64,000 bases of DNA. It comes from Rhizobiales bacterium Y(2018). Its GTDB lineage: Bacteria > Pseudomonadota > Alphaproteobacteria > Rhizobiales > Aestuariivirgaceae. The position numbers were made by a program, and so were the translations under genes. This document shows, piece by piece, positions 33,844-42,593 of this stretch; within the stretch, counting starts at the first letter, position 1; every line of letters begins with the position of its first letter. The notes beneath the pieces are model-generated. The model was given only the letters and a program-made list of their open reading frames with translations. It ran no database searches and was not told the origin of the DNA. Where the stretch lies: positions 45,074 through 109,073 of the forward strand of contig SCPD01000022.1 of NCBI GenBank assembly GCA_005502925.1, given 5' to 3'.

Positions 33844-36270
33844 ATGACCATCCACAAACGGGCTGTAATCGTCGGCGGCGGCAATATGGGTGTCGGCCTC
33901 CTCTATCATCTGGCGCTCGAAGGCTGGAAGGACATCGTGTTGCTGGAAAAGGGCGAGTTGACCTCCGGCTCGACCTGGCATGCCGCCGGCCTCTGCCCGA
34001 GCTTCATCGCCGACTACAACATGTCCAAGATCCATCACTACGGCAACACGCTCTATCCCAAGCTGGAAGCGATGACCGGGCAATATGTGAGCTGGCATGG
34101 CTGCGGCGGCATCCGCTTCGCCACCAATGATCATGAGCTCGATTATTTCAAGCTCGTGGCCGGCATCGCCGACAATTCGGGCGCCGAGATCGAGATCATC
34201 GACCCGGCCAAGATCAAGCAGATCCTGCCCTGGATCGAGCTCGACGGCGTGGTGGGCGGCGCCTGGACGAAGGGCGACGGCCATGTCGATCCGGCGGGCG
34301 TCTGCAACGCCATGGCGATCGCCGCCCGCAATCTCGGCGCCGAGATCATGCGCGAGTGCCTGGTCACCAATATCAAGCCCACCGCCACCGGCGAATGGGA
34401 AGTGACGACCGAGAAGGGCACGTATATCTGCGAGCATGTCATCAATGCCGGTGGCAACCATGCGACCGCCATTGCCGCCTGGTCGGGCCTCCAGCTGCCG
34501 ATCGTCAACCTGAAGCATCAATATATCATCACCGATCCGGTCCCCGAATTCCTCGCCCGGAAGGAAGAGATCCCGGTCATCCGCGACCCGCGCCATTCGG
34601 CCTATTACCGGCAGGAGCAGAAATCGGCGCTGATCGGTCCCTATGAGACACGGGGTTCGCGCATCGCCTGGCCGGAGACCAACGGCATTCCGGGCTGGGA
34701 TTCCGACCAGGAGCTGTTCGAGGAGGAATTCGACCCGATCATGCCATTCCTCGAAGGCGTGATGAAATCCATGCCGATCTGGGCCAATCTCGGCGTGAAG
34801 CGGGTGGTCAACGGCTCGATCCCGCATACGCCGGACGACCGGCCGCTGCTCGGCCCGGTCCACGGCCTCAAGAATTACTGGCTGTGCTGCGGCTCGGCGA
34901 TCGGCATCGCGCAAGGAGCCGGCTGCGGCAAATATCTGGCGCAGTGGATCGTCAATGGCGAGTCGGAGATCAACATGGCGGGGCTCGATCCCCGCCGCTT
35001 CGGCGCCTATGCCGATCGGGACTATTGCCGCGCCAAGGCGCATGAAGCCTACGAGCACATGTACACCTTGCAGCTGCCGGGCGAGGAGCGTCAGGTCGCA
35101 CGCAAGAACCGCATCACTCCGCTCTATGACAAGCTCGTGCATATGGGCGCGGTGCATACGGAAGCACATGGCTGGGAACGGCCGAAATGGTTTTCACTGG
35201 ATGGCGCGCCCGAGGATCTGGGTTTTCGCCGCGGCAACGCGTTCAAAGCGGTGGCCGAGGAATGCCGCGCGGTGCGCGAACGCGTCGGCGTGATGGACCT
35301 GTCGAGCTTCTCCAAATTCGACGTCACCGGTCCTGACGCCGAAGCGATGCTGAATCGCCTCACCGCCAACAAGCTGCCGAAGCGCCTGGGCGGCATCGTG
35401 CTGACCCATATGCTGACCAAGAATGGCTGCATCCAAAGCGAGGTGACGATCACCCGCCTTGGCGATCAGCATTTCTATGTGCTGTCGGGCGCCGGTGCGG
35501 AGGAGCGGGACCTGGATATGCTGAACCAGGGCAAGCTGGCGCAGGAGAACGCGACCATCAAAAACGTCACCGAAGACTACGGCATGCTGGTGCTCGCGGG
35601 GCCCAGATCACGCGATGTACTGGGCGCTCTCACCGATGCGCCGCTCGACAATGACAATTTCCGCTGGATGAGCGGGCGCGAGATCCCTGTCGCCGGGGTT
35701 CCGGTGCGGGCGCTGCGCGTCTCCTATGTCGGCGAGCTCGGCTGGGAGCTGCATATCCCGATGCGCCAGCTCGCAACCGTCTATGACGCCGTATGGCAGG
35801 CCGGAAAGGCGCATGGCATCGCCAATTTCGGCGCTTATGCGATCAACAGCCTGCGCATGGAGAAGGCCTATCGTGGCCTGCATAGCGAGCTCACCAACGA
35901 GATCACGCTGATCGAGGCCGACATGGAGCGTTTCTTCGCGCCCGACAAGGGCGACTTCACCGGCCGCATGGCGACTCTCAATCGCAAGCAGCAGGGCATC
36001 GCCATCAAGCTGGCTTATGTCGAGGTCGATGCGAGTGACAATGACGTGGTCGGCGGCGAGCCGGTCTTCGTCAATGGCGCCTGCGTCGGCGTCGCGACCT
36101 CGGGCGGATATGGCCACCATACGCGCAAGAGCCTGGCCTTCGTCTATGTACCGCCCGAAAACGCGGCCGCCGGATTCGAGATGGAGATCGGTCTTCTCGG
36201 TGAGCGCCGCAAGGCCGTGGTGCTGGCGGAGCCGGCCTACGATCCGGCCGCGAAGCAGATGCGGGGTTAG
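33844..36270 (+). CDS. Dimethylglycine/sarcosine dehydrogenase-like FAD protein with GcvT domain
   Basis: An 808-residue two-domain enzyme. The N-terminal DAO domain has the dinucleotide loop VIVGGGNMGVG and the segment TSGSTWHAAG, whose His carries covalent FAD in dimethylglycine and sarcosine dehydrogenases. The C-terminal half is an aminomethyltransferase (GcvT) fold (from about residue 420: FDVTGPDAEAMLNRL, YVGELGWELHIP). It would demethylate an N-methylated glycine and pass the C1 unit to tetrahydrofolate. The ATG at 33844 follows GAGGCTCCAGC. The next gene, another DAO, is 81 bases on. Confidence 0.9.
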   Translation: MTIHKRAVIVGGGNMGVGLLYHLALEGWKDIVLLEKGELTSGSTWHAAGLCPSFIADYNMSKIHHYGNTLYPKLEAMTGQYVSWHGCGGIRFATNDHELDYFKLVAGIADNSGAEIEIIDPAKIKQILPWIELDGVVGGAWTKGDGHVDPAGVCNAMAIAARNLGAEIMRECLVTNIKPTATGEWEVTTEKGTYICEHVINAGGNHATAIAAWSGLQLPIVNLKHQYIITDPVPEFLARKEEIPVIRDPRHSAYYRQEQKSALIGPYETRGSRIAWPETNGIPGWDSDQELFEEEFDPIMPFLEGVMKSMPIWANLGVKRVVNGSIPHTPDDRPLLGPVHGLKNYWLCCGSAIGIAQGAGCGKYLAQWIVNGESEINMAGLDPRRFGAYADRDYCRAKAHEAYEHMYTLQLPGEERQVARKNRITPLYDKLVHMGAVHTEAHGWERPKWFSLDGAPEDLGFRRGNAFKAVAEECRAVRERVGVMDLSSFSKFDVTGPDAEAMLNRLTANKLPKRLGGIVLTHMLTKNGCIQSEVTITRLGDQHFYVLSGAGAEERDLDMLNQGKLAQENATIKNVTEDYGMLVLAGPRSRDVLGALTDAPLDNDNFRWMSGREIPVAGVPVRALRVSYVGELGWELHIPMRQLATVYDAVWQAGKAHGIANFGAYAINSLRMEKAYRGLHSELTNEITLIEADMERFFAPDKGDFTGRMATLNRKQQGIAIKLAYVEVDASDNDVVGGEPVFVNGACVGVATSGGYGHHTRKSLAFVYVPPENAAAGFEMEIGLLGERRKAVVLAEPAYDPAAKQMRG

Positions 36271-36351
36271 ATTAGTCGTTCGCGAATTAAACCAGCGTTC
36301 GCGTGATGAAGTCCGTCATGAGCATGCGCAACCGGGAAGTCGAAGAGCCCC

Positions 36352-37500
36352 ATGACCACATCTCCTCACGTCATCGTCATCGGCGCCGGATCGCTCGGCC
36401 TGTGCACCGCGCTCAGCCTCGCCGGGCACGGCGCCAAGGTGACGGTCCTCGATGCGAAATCGATCGCGTCAGGCTCCACCGGCCGATCGGTAGGCGTCGT
36501 CGGCACGCAATTCACCGACCCGCAGGAGATCCTCCTGCGCCGCCACGCCATGGCGCATTTCGCACGGTGGGAAGAGGCAGGATTACGCTTCAACCATATC
36601 GGTTATCTGCGCCTGGCGCGCACCGCGGCGCAGATGGCGCTGTTCGAGACATCGGTGCGGATGCAGACCGAAGCCGGATTCCGCGCCAGGCTCTATCGCC
36701 CCGAAACCCTGTGCGAGCTCGTCCCACATATGGATGTGACGGGGTTGGCCGGCGGGATCTTCGGACCTGATAACGGCTTCCTCGATCCGCATGAGCTCTG
36801 CATGTTTCTCGCCGAGAAGCTGAAAGCCGCGGGCGGCAAGCTGCATCAATATTGCGCGGTCACCGATGTCGCCCGGCGGAACGGCGGCTATCGGCTGGAG
36901 ACCCCGAAAGGCCCTTTCGACGGTGATATGATCGTCAATGCGGCCGGCGCCTGGGCGCCACATGTCGCCCAGATATTGGGCCAGAGCCTGCATGTGCGCG
37001 CCGAGCGGCATGAGGCGGTGCTGGTCCTGCTCGATCGTCCGCTCGACTACACGATGCCCATGGTCATGGACCTGGTGAATGGCGAAGGCACCGGACTGAA
37101 TTTCCGCCATGAGAAACAGGGCGAGCTCATCGCTGAAATTCATAAAGGCGACGTGGCGCATTCCGAGGATCCCGATGCCTATAACGAGCACTGCGATGAA
37201 GCCTCGAAGATCCACTTGGCCGAGCTGCTGCTGGAGCGCTTGCCGAGTCTATCCGGCGCGAGACTTGGACGGGGCTGGGCCGGCCTTTATCCGGTGACGG
37301 CCGACCACCGGCCTTTTGTCGGCCCGATCGATGCCGACGAAGCTGCAATCATCACGGCCGCCGGCGCCGGCGGTTATGGCATTCAGCTCGCTCCGGTCAT
37401 CGGCCAGATCGCGGCGGACTGGGCCTTGCACGGCGCGCCCGTCTCGGCCCCGGGCCTGGAGAGCCTGGCGCCGACGGCTGCGCGCAATGTCGCGACATAA
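36352..37500 (+). CDS. FAD-dependent amine oxidoreductase (DAO family)
   Basis: A 382-residue DAO-family flavoprotein with the nucleotide loop VIVIGAGSLGLCTALSLAGHG, an FAD segment SGSTGRSVGVVGTQ and a C-terminal GAGGYGIQLAPVIG. It resembles SoxB/monomeric sarcosine-oxidase-like proteins but lacks the covalent-FAD His of its neighbour. The substrate is a secondary or tertiary amine by family. The spacing suggests one operon with the dehydrogenase-GcvT gene, together a demethylation route for glycine betaine-type compounds. Confidence 0.88.
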   Translation: MTTSPHVIVIGAGSLGLCTALSLAGHGAKVTVLDAKSIASGSTGRSVGVVGTQFTDPQEILLRRHAMAHFARWEEAGLRFNHIGYLRLARTAAQMALFETSVRMQTEAGFRARLYRPETLCELVPHMDVTGLAGGIFGPDNGFLDPHELCMFLAEKLKAAGGKLHQYCAVTDVARRNGGYRLETPKGPFDGDMIVNAAGAWAPHVAQILGQSLHVRAERHEAVLVLLDRPLDYTMPMVMDLVNGEGTGLNFRHEKQGELIAEIHKGDVAHSEDPDAYNEHCDEASKIHLAELLLERLPSLSGARLGRGWAGLYPVTADHRPFVGPIDADEAAIITAAGAGGYGIQLAPVIGQIAADWALHGAPVSAPGLESLAPTAARNVAT

Positions 37501-37537
37501 CCTTTAAAGCGTCGGCCGTTCCGTTGGAATCTCCACG

Positions 37538-37608
37538 GCGCTCTATCTCTTTGTTTTTGCGCATCGGCTTACCCGAAAACCGCACGCACTTTTCGGGCCG
37601 ATGCTTTA
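37538..37608 (+). repeat. Palindromic intergenic repeat, family 1 (copy C)
   Basis: This 71-bp element contains a stem formed by GCATCGGC...CCGAAAA and its inverse CTTTTCGGG-CCGATGC. It matches the copy at 62664-62732 (opposite orientation) over nearly its whole length, and a diverged version occurs at 48831-48883. Its last three bases supply the stop codon of the next minus-strand gene. It resembles the short mosaic palindromes common in rhizobial genomes. Confidence 0.8.
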
Positions 37609-37881
37609 GCTCATGAACAACACCGCGAGAACAGCCGCCCCACCGACATTCCCGCCCAGGCTGAGCGCGCCGCCGACCCGGGGCACGAGGCTCATGAGGC
37701 CGAAGATGACGGGAACGGCGACAAGCGCGAAGATCAGGCCCAGAAGGGCCCAATTCGAGAGAAGCAGGAACGTGACGCTGCCGCTCGCGGCAAATGCCAG
37801 GACGAAAGCCGGGATTTCGAGCGGATCGCCGAACCGCCTTGCGAGCCATGCCCACAGCGAAGAGAGAATTGAGCGCAGCAT
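37606..37881 (-). CDS. Small membrane protein
   Basis: A 91-residue protein with a basic, amphipathic start (LWAWLARRFGDPLEIP) and two to three hydrophobic segments (AFVLAFAASGSVTFLLL, GLIFALVAVPVIFGLM, GGNVGGAAVLAVLF). Family not recognised. AGGCCAAG precedes the ATG. The stop codon is contributed by the palindromic repeat downstream. It lies just after the glycosylation cluster on the same strand, but 69 bases beyond its last gene. Confidence 0.6.
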   Translation of the reverse strand: MLRSILSSLWAWLARRFGDPLEIPAFVLAFAASGSVTFLLLSNWALLGLIFALVAVPVIFGLMSLVPRVGGALSLGGNVGGAAVLAVLFMS

Positions 37882-37950
37882 CTTGGCCTGGCCGGTTGCA
37901 TCATGATGAATTGGATCAGTTCCGCTCGTTAGCCTGGACCAACACTGAGA

Positions 37951-39369
37951 TCAAGGCTTCTGCCCAGCCGGAGATTGCCGGGATGAACCCGGCTGCGACA
38001 GCAGCGCGAGGCGCAGTTTTTCGATCACGTCCGACCAGTCGAGGAAACGCTGCTGGCGGAACAGATGCAGTGACGGGTACCAGACGCATTTGGGGCCTGA
38101 TGCCTTCCACCGCCAGTCGGACGCTTTTTTCACCATCACCCAGCAGGGTCGGCCGAGCGCGCCGGCGAGATGGGCGACCGCGGTATCGATCGAGATGACG
38201 AGCATCGTGCTGGCGATGGCGGCGGCCGTGTCGTCGAAATCGAAGAGGCCTTCCGAAGCGTCGATCACATTCGGGAAGAGTGACAGGAAACGCCTCTCCT
38301 CCTGCGTGATGTCCTTCTGCAATGCAAGGAAAGGGGCGCCGGTCCTGAGCAGTGGAACGAGCTGGGGCAAGGGTACCGACCGGAAGCGCGGGTTCTCGCG
38401 CCCGCGCCAGGCCAAGCCGATGAGCGGCGTCGCGCCCGCAGTCCTGTCTTTCCAGACCTTCACCTTTGCCGGATCGGGACGGAGATAGGGCGCCGACGGC
38501 ACCATAGCGTCCTCGAACTGGCCAAGCGCCAGCGGCAGGCTCGTATAGGGAAGTCGTGCATCGAAGGCCATGTCCGGCAGTTGCCCGGGTTCGACCAGCG
38601 TGATGCCCGGAAAGGCACGACGGGCGAGCTCATGCAGAGGTTTCAGGAGCTGCCACACGCAGCCGCTTGCGCGCGCTTCGAGCCGGGGCACGAAGCGCAG
38701 CATCTGGATGACGTCACCAAAGGCCTGCTCCCACTGCACGAGGATGCGTTTTCCGTCCGGGCTCTGGCGCCCCAAAGGGACGAGCCCGTAAGTCGGCATG
38801 TTTGTAAAGGGTTCGACATCGAGTCGGCTCTCATAGAGCGTCAGCGCCCGTTCCGAGAGGCCTTCGAAGAGCGAGAGATTTGCGAGATTGCGGCGGATCT
38901 GCGCGCTGTCGCCCTGGATGCCGAGTGCTTTCTCGAGACTGTCGCGCGCCGCCTGGTGCTGGCCGAGTTCGAGTTGCGCATTCGCCATGTTGGTCAGGCA
39001 TTCGCCCCAACCGGGCCGCATCAGGAGCGCGGCTTCGAAGGCCTTCACCGCATCGGCGAGGCGGCCGAGCGCCGCCAGCGAATTCGCGCTGTTGAAATGG
39101 GGCTCAGGCGCGGACCGCAACGCCAGCACGCGGGCATAGGCGGCCACCGCCTGCTCATGCTGGCCAAGGCCGGCGAGCACGTTGCCGAGACGGAACCACG
39201 TTGCGTGGTTCGCCGGCTCGAGCTCCGTCAGCTCGTGCAACGCCCGGCGGTAGGCCGGAATATTGCCCATCCGCTCATAGTTGTCGGCGAGCATCGTGAG
39301 GGCGGCATGCCGGGTGTCCGCGGCACGGGGCGGCGTCGGCCGCAGCTCGTCTTTCTCGGTACCGGACAA
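37951..39369 (-). CDS. TPR protein with GT9-like glycosyltransferase domain
   Basis: A 472-residue protein. Residues about 20-170 form roughly four TPR units (NHATWFRLGNVLAGLGQHEQAVAAY, PHFNSANSLAALGRLADAVKAFEAAL in pieces). Residues about 210-450 resemble the GT-B fold of family GT9 (heptosyltransferase-like): ILVQWEQAFGDVIQMLRF, GLAWRGRENPRFR, and the donor-site block ISIDTAVAHLAGALGRPCW. The combination is found in proteins of unknown substrate. Here it sits 3' of gmhA/hldE/hldD-type genes, so a protein-directed heptosyltransferase is inferred. TTG at 39369 has GGAG seven bases ahead. Confidence 0.8.
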   Translation of the reverse strand: MSGTEKDELRPTPPRAADTRHAALTMLADNYERMGNIPAYRRALHELTELEPANHATWFRLGNVLAGLGQHEQAVAAYARVLALRSAPEPHFNSANSLAALGRLADAVKAFEAALLMRPGWGECLTNMANAQLELGQHQAARDSLEKALGIQGDSAQIRRNLANLSLFEGLSERALTLYESRLDVEPFTNMPTYGLVPLGRQSPDGKRILVQWEQAFGDVIQMLRFVPRLEARASGCVWQLLKPLHELARRAFPGITLVEPGQLPDMAFDARLPYTSLPLALGQFEDAMVPSAPYLRPDPAKVKVWKDRTAGATPLIGLAWRGRENPRFRSVPLPQLVPLLRTGAPFLALQKDITQEERRFLSLFPNVIDASEGLFDFDDTAAAIASTMLVISIDTAVAHLAGALGRPCWVMVKKASDWRWKASGPKCVWYPSLHLFRQQRFLDWSDVIEKLRLALLSQPGSSRQSPAGQKP

Positions 39370-39371
39370 AC

Positions 39372-40136
39372 CTATACTCCGTTTGCGGCGCCGGAGCGCG
39401 AAGCGAGCGCCGCGGCTTTAGCACTGGACATACGCGCCTCCTCCGCGCGCCCCATCTGCTGCAGGACCTTGGCGCGGTTGTTCCAGGCATGGACGTAAGC
39501 GGGATCGATGGCGAGGGTGAAGTCGTAGTCCTTCAGCGCTTCCGCGAGCCGACCTTGCGCCTGCAGGGAATTGCCGCGGTTGTTCGCGGCGTGATGGAAT
39601 CCGGGCTGCAACACCAGCGCCCTTGTGAAATTGCCGATGGCACGCTGATGGTCGCCCAGCTGCTGAAGGGCGTAACCCCGCATGTTGAAGGCAGGCGCAT
39701 CGATCGGGTTGGCGATGAGCGCCTTGTCGAGCATGGGAATAGCCTCGCCATGATGACCGAGCCGCATGAAGAGCTCGGCAAAATCGCGCAGCACCTCAGG
39801 GGTGCGGTCGACCTGGCCCACGGCTTCACGCAGCCGCTTCTCCGCCATGGCTGGAGCATCATCGGCCATAAGGCCGCGGCAGAGCTCAAGCAGGATCGCC
39901 GGATCGCGCGGTGCTAGCTTCGCGGCCTTCTCGAGATCGCGCAGCCCGGTGCGCCGCTTGGCCTGCCTGACGAGGCAGGCGCCGCGGATATACAGAGCGC
40001 GCGCATGGTCGGGATGTTTGGCGAGAATGTCGGCGCAGACGCTTTCGGCGGCTGCGAAGAGGCCATTCCGCAAGGCGTCCTCGGCGCTCGACAGGAGTTG
40101 TTCATGGCTGAGCGCGGCAGTGAGGTTCTGTGCCAT
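39372..40136 (-). CDS. TPR repeat protein
   Basis: A 254-residue soluble protein built from about six tetratricopeptide units, for example ALYIRGACLVRQAKRRTGLRDLEKAAKLAP, split here as positions 46-75, and the clear series ending HAWNNRAKVLQQMGRAEEARM. It has no catalytic domain. The start at 40136 follows AGGAAGGCGTCGAAG; the frame is open 85 codons further up, inside hldD. Its stop is two bases from the start of the TPR-GT9 gene, implying a partner or adaptor role for substrate recognition. Confidence 0.8.
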   Translation of the reverse strand: MAQNLTAALSHEQLLSSAEDALRNGLFAAAESVCADILAKHPDHARALYIRGACLVRQAKRRTGLRDLEKAAKLAPRDPAILLELCRGLMADDAPAMAEKRLREAVGQVDRTPEVLRDFAELFMRLGHHGEAIPMLDKALIANPIDAPAFNMRGYALQQLGDHQRAIGNFTRALVLQPGFHHAANNRGNSLQAQGRLAEALKDYDFTLAIDPAYVHAWNNRAKVLQQMGRAEEARMSSAKAAALASRSGAANGV

Positions 40137-40150
40137 CTTCGACGCCTTCC

Positions 40151-41083
40151 TCAATTGGGTTTCGCAGCGTGCATCAGCTTCGCGACATATTTTTCCACGC
40201 CCGCTTCGAGGGACAGGAACTGCGCATTGTAGCCGGTGGCGAGCAGCCGCGAATTGTCGGAGCAGGTGAATTTCTGGTACTGCCGCTCGAGCGATGGCGG
40301 CATCTCGATCTCCTCGATCGTGGCACCGGGAAGCTGGCTCAGCACCACTTCGCCGAGATCGCGGAAGGAGCGCGCGACGCCCGTTCCGCAATTGTAGATG
40401 CCCGATTGCGGCCGACGCAGGAAATGCAGATTGACGGCGATGATGTCGTCGACATGGATGAAATCGCGCCGGAAGCGTTCACTGCCGGAGAACAGCTTCA
40501 GCGGCTTGCCGCCGGCATGCGCGCCCACCATCTTGAAAATCACCGAGGCCATATCGCCCTTATGGTCCTCGCGCGGGCCATACACATTGAAATAGCGAAG
40601 CCCGGTGACCGGGCTTTCCGCCTTGGCGAGCAGTGCGCGGACATGCTGGTCGAAGGCGAGCTTGGAGAAACCGTAGACATTGAGGGGCTTCTCATGCGCC
40701 TCGGATTCCGTGAAGGGCGTGCTGCCATGGCCATAGACCGCCGCGGAAGAAGCATAGATGAAGGGAACCTTGTGGCTGAGGCATTGATGCAGCAGGTCGC
40801 GCGAATAAGTATAGTTCACCCGCATCATATACCGGCCATCCTGCTCGGTGGTGACGGCGCAGGCGCCCTGGTGGAAGACCGCATCTATCTTGCCGAGGGA
40901 CGCGAAACGGGACGGAAGCTCGTCTCTATCCATATAGTCGGTGAAGCGCGCGCCGATCAGATTCAAGTGCTTGCGGGCGTCGGTGAGATCATCGACGATC
41001 AGGATATCGTCGTGGCCCGCATCATTCAGCGCATGGACCAGATTGCTGCCGATGAAGCCGGCCCCGCCGGTGACGATGATCAT
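40151..41083 (-). CDS. hldD: ADP-L-glycero-D-manno-heptose 6-epimerase
   Basis: A 310-residue extended SDR that converts ADP-D-glycero- to ADP-L-glycero-beta-D-manno-heptose. Visible motifs are the NADP loop GGAGFIGSN (6-14), ASSAAVYG with the catalytic Ser, YGFSK with Tyr and Lys, LRYFNVYGPREDHKG and RRDFIHVDD, all characteristic of HldD/RfaD rather than GalE. It overlaps the hldE stop by four bases. It is the last enzyme of ADP-heptose supply in this cluster. Confidence 0.93.
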   Translation of the reverse strand: MIIVTGGAGFIGSNLVHALNDAGHDDILIVDDLTDARKHLNLIGARFTDYMDRDELPSRFASLGKIDAVFHQGACAVTTEQDGRYMMRVNYTYSRDLLHQCLSHKVPFIYASSAAVYGHGSTPFTESEAHEKPLNVYGFSKLAFDQHVRALLAKAESPVTGLRYFNVYGPREDHKGDMASVIFKMVGAHAGGKPLKLFSGSERFRRDFIHVDDIIAVNLHFLRRPQSGIYNCGTGVARSFRDLGEVVLSQLPGATIEEIEMPPSLERQYQKFTCSDNSRLLATGYNAQFLSLEAGVEKYVAKLMHAAKPN

Positions 41084-42582
41084 GAGGTGCTGCGCTTGAG
41101 CTTGTTGATGAGGTCCGTTGAGGAATAGCCGGGTGCGAGGCCGACAAGCTCGACCCGGCCGCCATAACTTTCGACGATGTCCCGGCCGACCACGAGTTTG
41201 GACTGGTAATCGGCGCCCTTCGCCAGCACGTCCGGGCGGATGTCGCGGATAAGCTGCTCAGGCGTATCCTCCGCAAAGACCACGACGCAATCGACGGCGC
41301 TCATCGCCGCGAGCACGCGCGCCCGTGCGTCCACGCTGTTGACGGGGCGGCCCGGGCCTTTGAGGCGGCGCACCGAGTCGTCGTCATTGAGCCCCACCAC
41401 CAGGAACGAGCCGAAGCCCGCACAGGCCTCGAGATTGTCGACATGGCCGGCATGCAGCACGTCGAAGCAGCCATTGGTGAAGGTGATGCGGCGGCCCTCG
41501 CGACGGAGTTCCGCCGCCCGTGCCGCCGCTTGCGCGCGCGTCATGATCTTGCCGGAGGACGGAATGTCCGCCGCGGCGCCATAACGCGAGACCACTTCAT
41601 CGAGCTCGACCGCGACGCTGCCATGCCGGCTGACGGCGACGGCGGCCACGGCATTGGCGAACAGCGCCGCTTCCCAGTAAGAGCGGCCGCAGGCCCTGGC
41701 CAATGCGAGCGCCGCGATCATGCTGTCGCCCGCACCCGTGACGTCGGCGACCGCCTGGGTGAAGGCCTCCGCCTTGCGGGGCCCCTCCTCCTCGGCAAGC
41801 AGCATTCCATCCGGACCGAGGGTGACGAGGCAGGCTTCGAGACCGAGCTTGTCGCGCAACGCATAGGCGGCGGCCTCGACGGCCTCATAGCTCGCCAGCT
41901 CCTGCCCGGTCGCCTCGCCGGCTTCACGGCGGTTAGGGGTGATGATGCTGGCGCCCGCATATTTGGCATAGTCGCGCCCCTTGGGATCGCACAGGACCGC
42001 AATGCCGCGTTTGCGCGCCGCGGCGATTGCATGGCGCAGTACTTCCGCGTGACAGGCACCTTTGTTGTAATCGGAGACAACCAGCACATCACAGGCCGAA
42101 AGAGCCGCATCGACCGCGCACCCGATGCGGGCGATGTCGGTGGCGGCAAGCGCCCCCGTCTCCTCGAAGTCCACCCGGACGATCTGCTGGCCCGCCGATA
42201 CCACCCTGAGCTTGCGGGTCGTCGGGCGGCCCGGGATGGCGAGCAGATGAGCGGCATCGACGCCCATATCCGCCAGCGCACCGCGCAGCTGCGCCGCCGC
42301 CTCGTCCTCGCCCGTGATGGCGATGATGGAAGCCGCAGCGCCGAGCCTTGCCAGATTGGCCGCGACATTGGCGGCACCACCCGGACTCGTTTTGCGGGAC
42401 GTGCAGGCGACGACGGGGATCGGCGCTTCGGGCGAGATACGATCGACCGAGCCCGAAAGATATTCGTCCAGCATGACGTCGCCCAGCACCGCCACACGCG
42501 GCCGCCTGTGGCTGATCGCGGCCGCGACATGGGTGACGACGGAGCCGACTTCGCGTCCGGAAGAGCGTTGGCCAGCCTGCAT
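41080..42582 (-). CDS. hldE: Bifunctional heptose 7-phosphate kinase/heptose 1-phosphate adenylyltransferase
   Basis: A 500-residue two-domain enzyme. The N-terminal ribokinase-like half contains RVAVLGDVMLDEYLSG, SPGGAANVAANLARLG and the catalytic VADVTGAGDSMIAALA. The C-terminal nucleotidyltransferase half (from about 340) has FTNGCFDVLHAGHV and GLNDDDSVRRLKGPGRPV. Both activities of HldE should be present. ATG at 42582 follows GGGGGGAACC; a GTG five codons earlier overlaps the GT41 stop. No gmhB phosphatase gene lies in the window, so that step must be encoded elsewhere. Confidence 0.93.
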   Translation of the reverse strand: MQAGQRSSGREVGSVVTHVAAAISHRRPRVAVLGDVMLDEYLSGSVDRISPEAPIPVVACTSRKTSPGGAANVAANLARLGAAASIIAITGEDEAAAQLRGALADMGVDAAHLLAIPGRPTTRKLRVVSAGQQIVRVDFEETGALAATDIARIGCAVDAALSACDVLVVSDYNKGACHAEVLRHAIAAARKRGIAVLCDPKGRDYAKYAGASIITPNRREAGEATGQELASYEAVEAAAYALRDKLGLEACLVTLGPDGMLLAEEEGPRKAEAFTQAVADVTGAGDSMIAALALARACGRSYWEAALFANAVAAVAVSRHGSVAVELDEVVSRYGAAADIPSSGKIMTRAQAAARAAELRREGRRITFTNGCFDVLHAGHVDNLEACAGFGSFLVVGLNDDDSVRRLKGPGRPVNSVDARARVLAAMSAVDCVVVFAEDTPEQLIRDIRPDVLAKGADYQSKLVVGRDIVESYGGRVELVGLAPGYSSTDLINKLKRSTS

Positions 42583-42593
42583 GGTTCCCCCCG

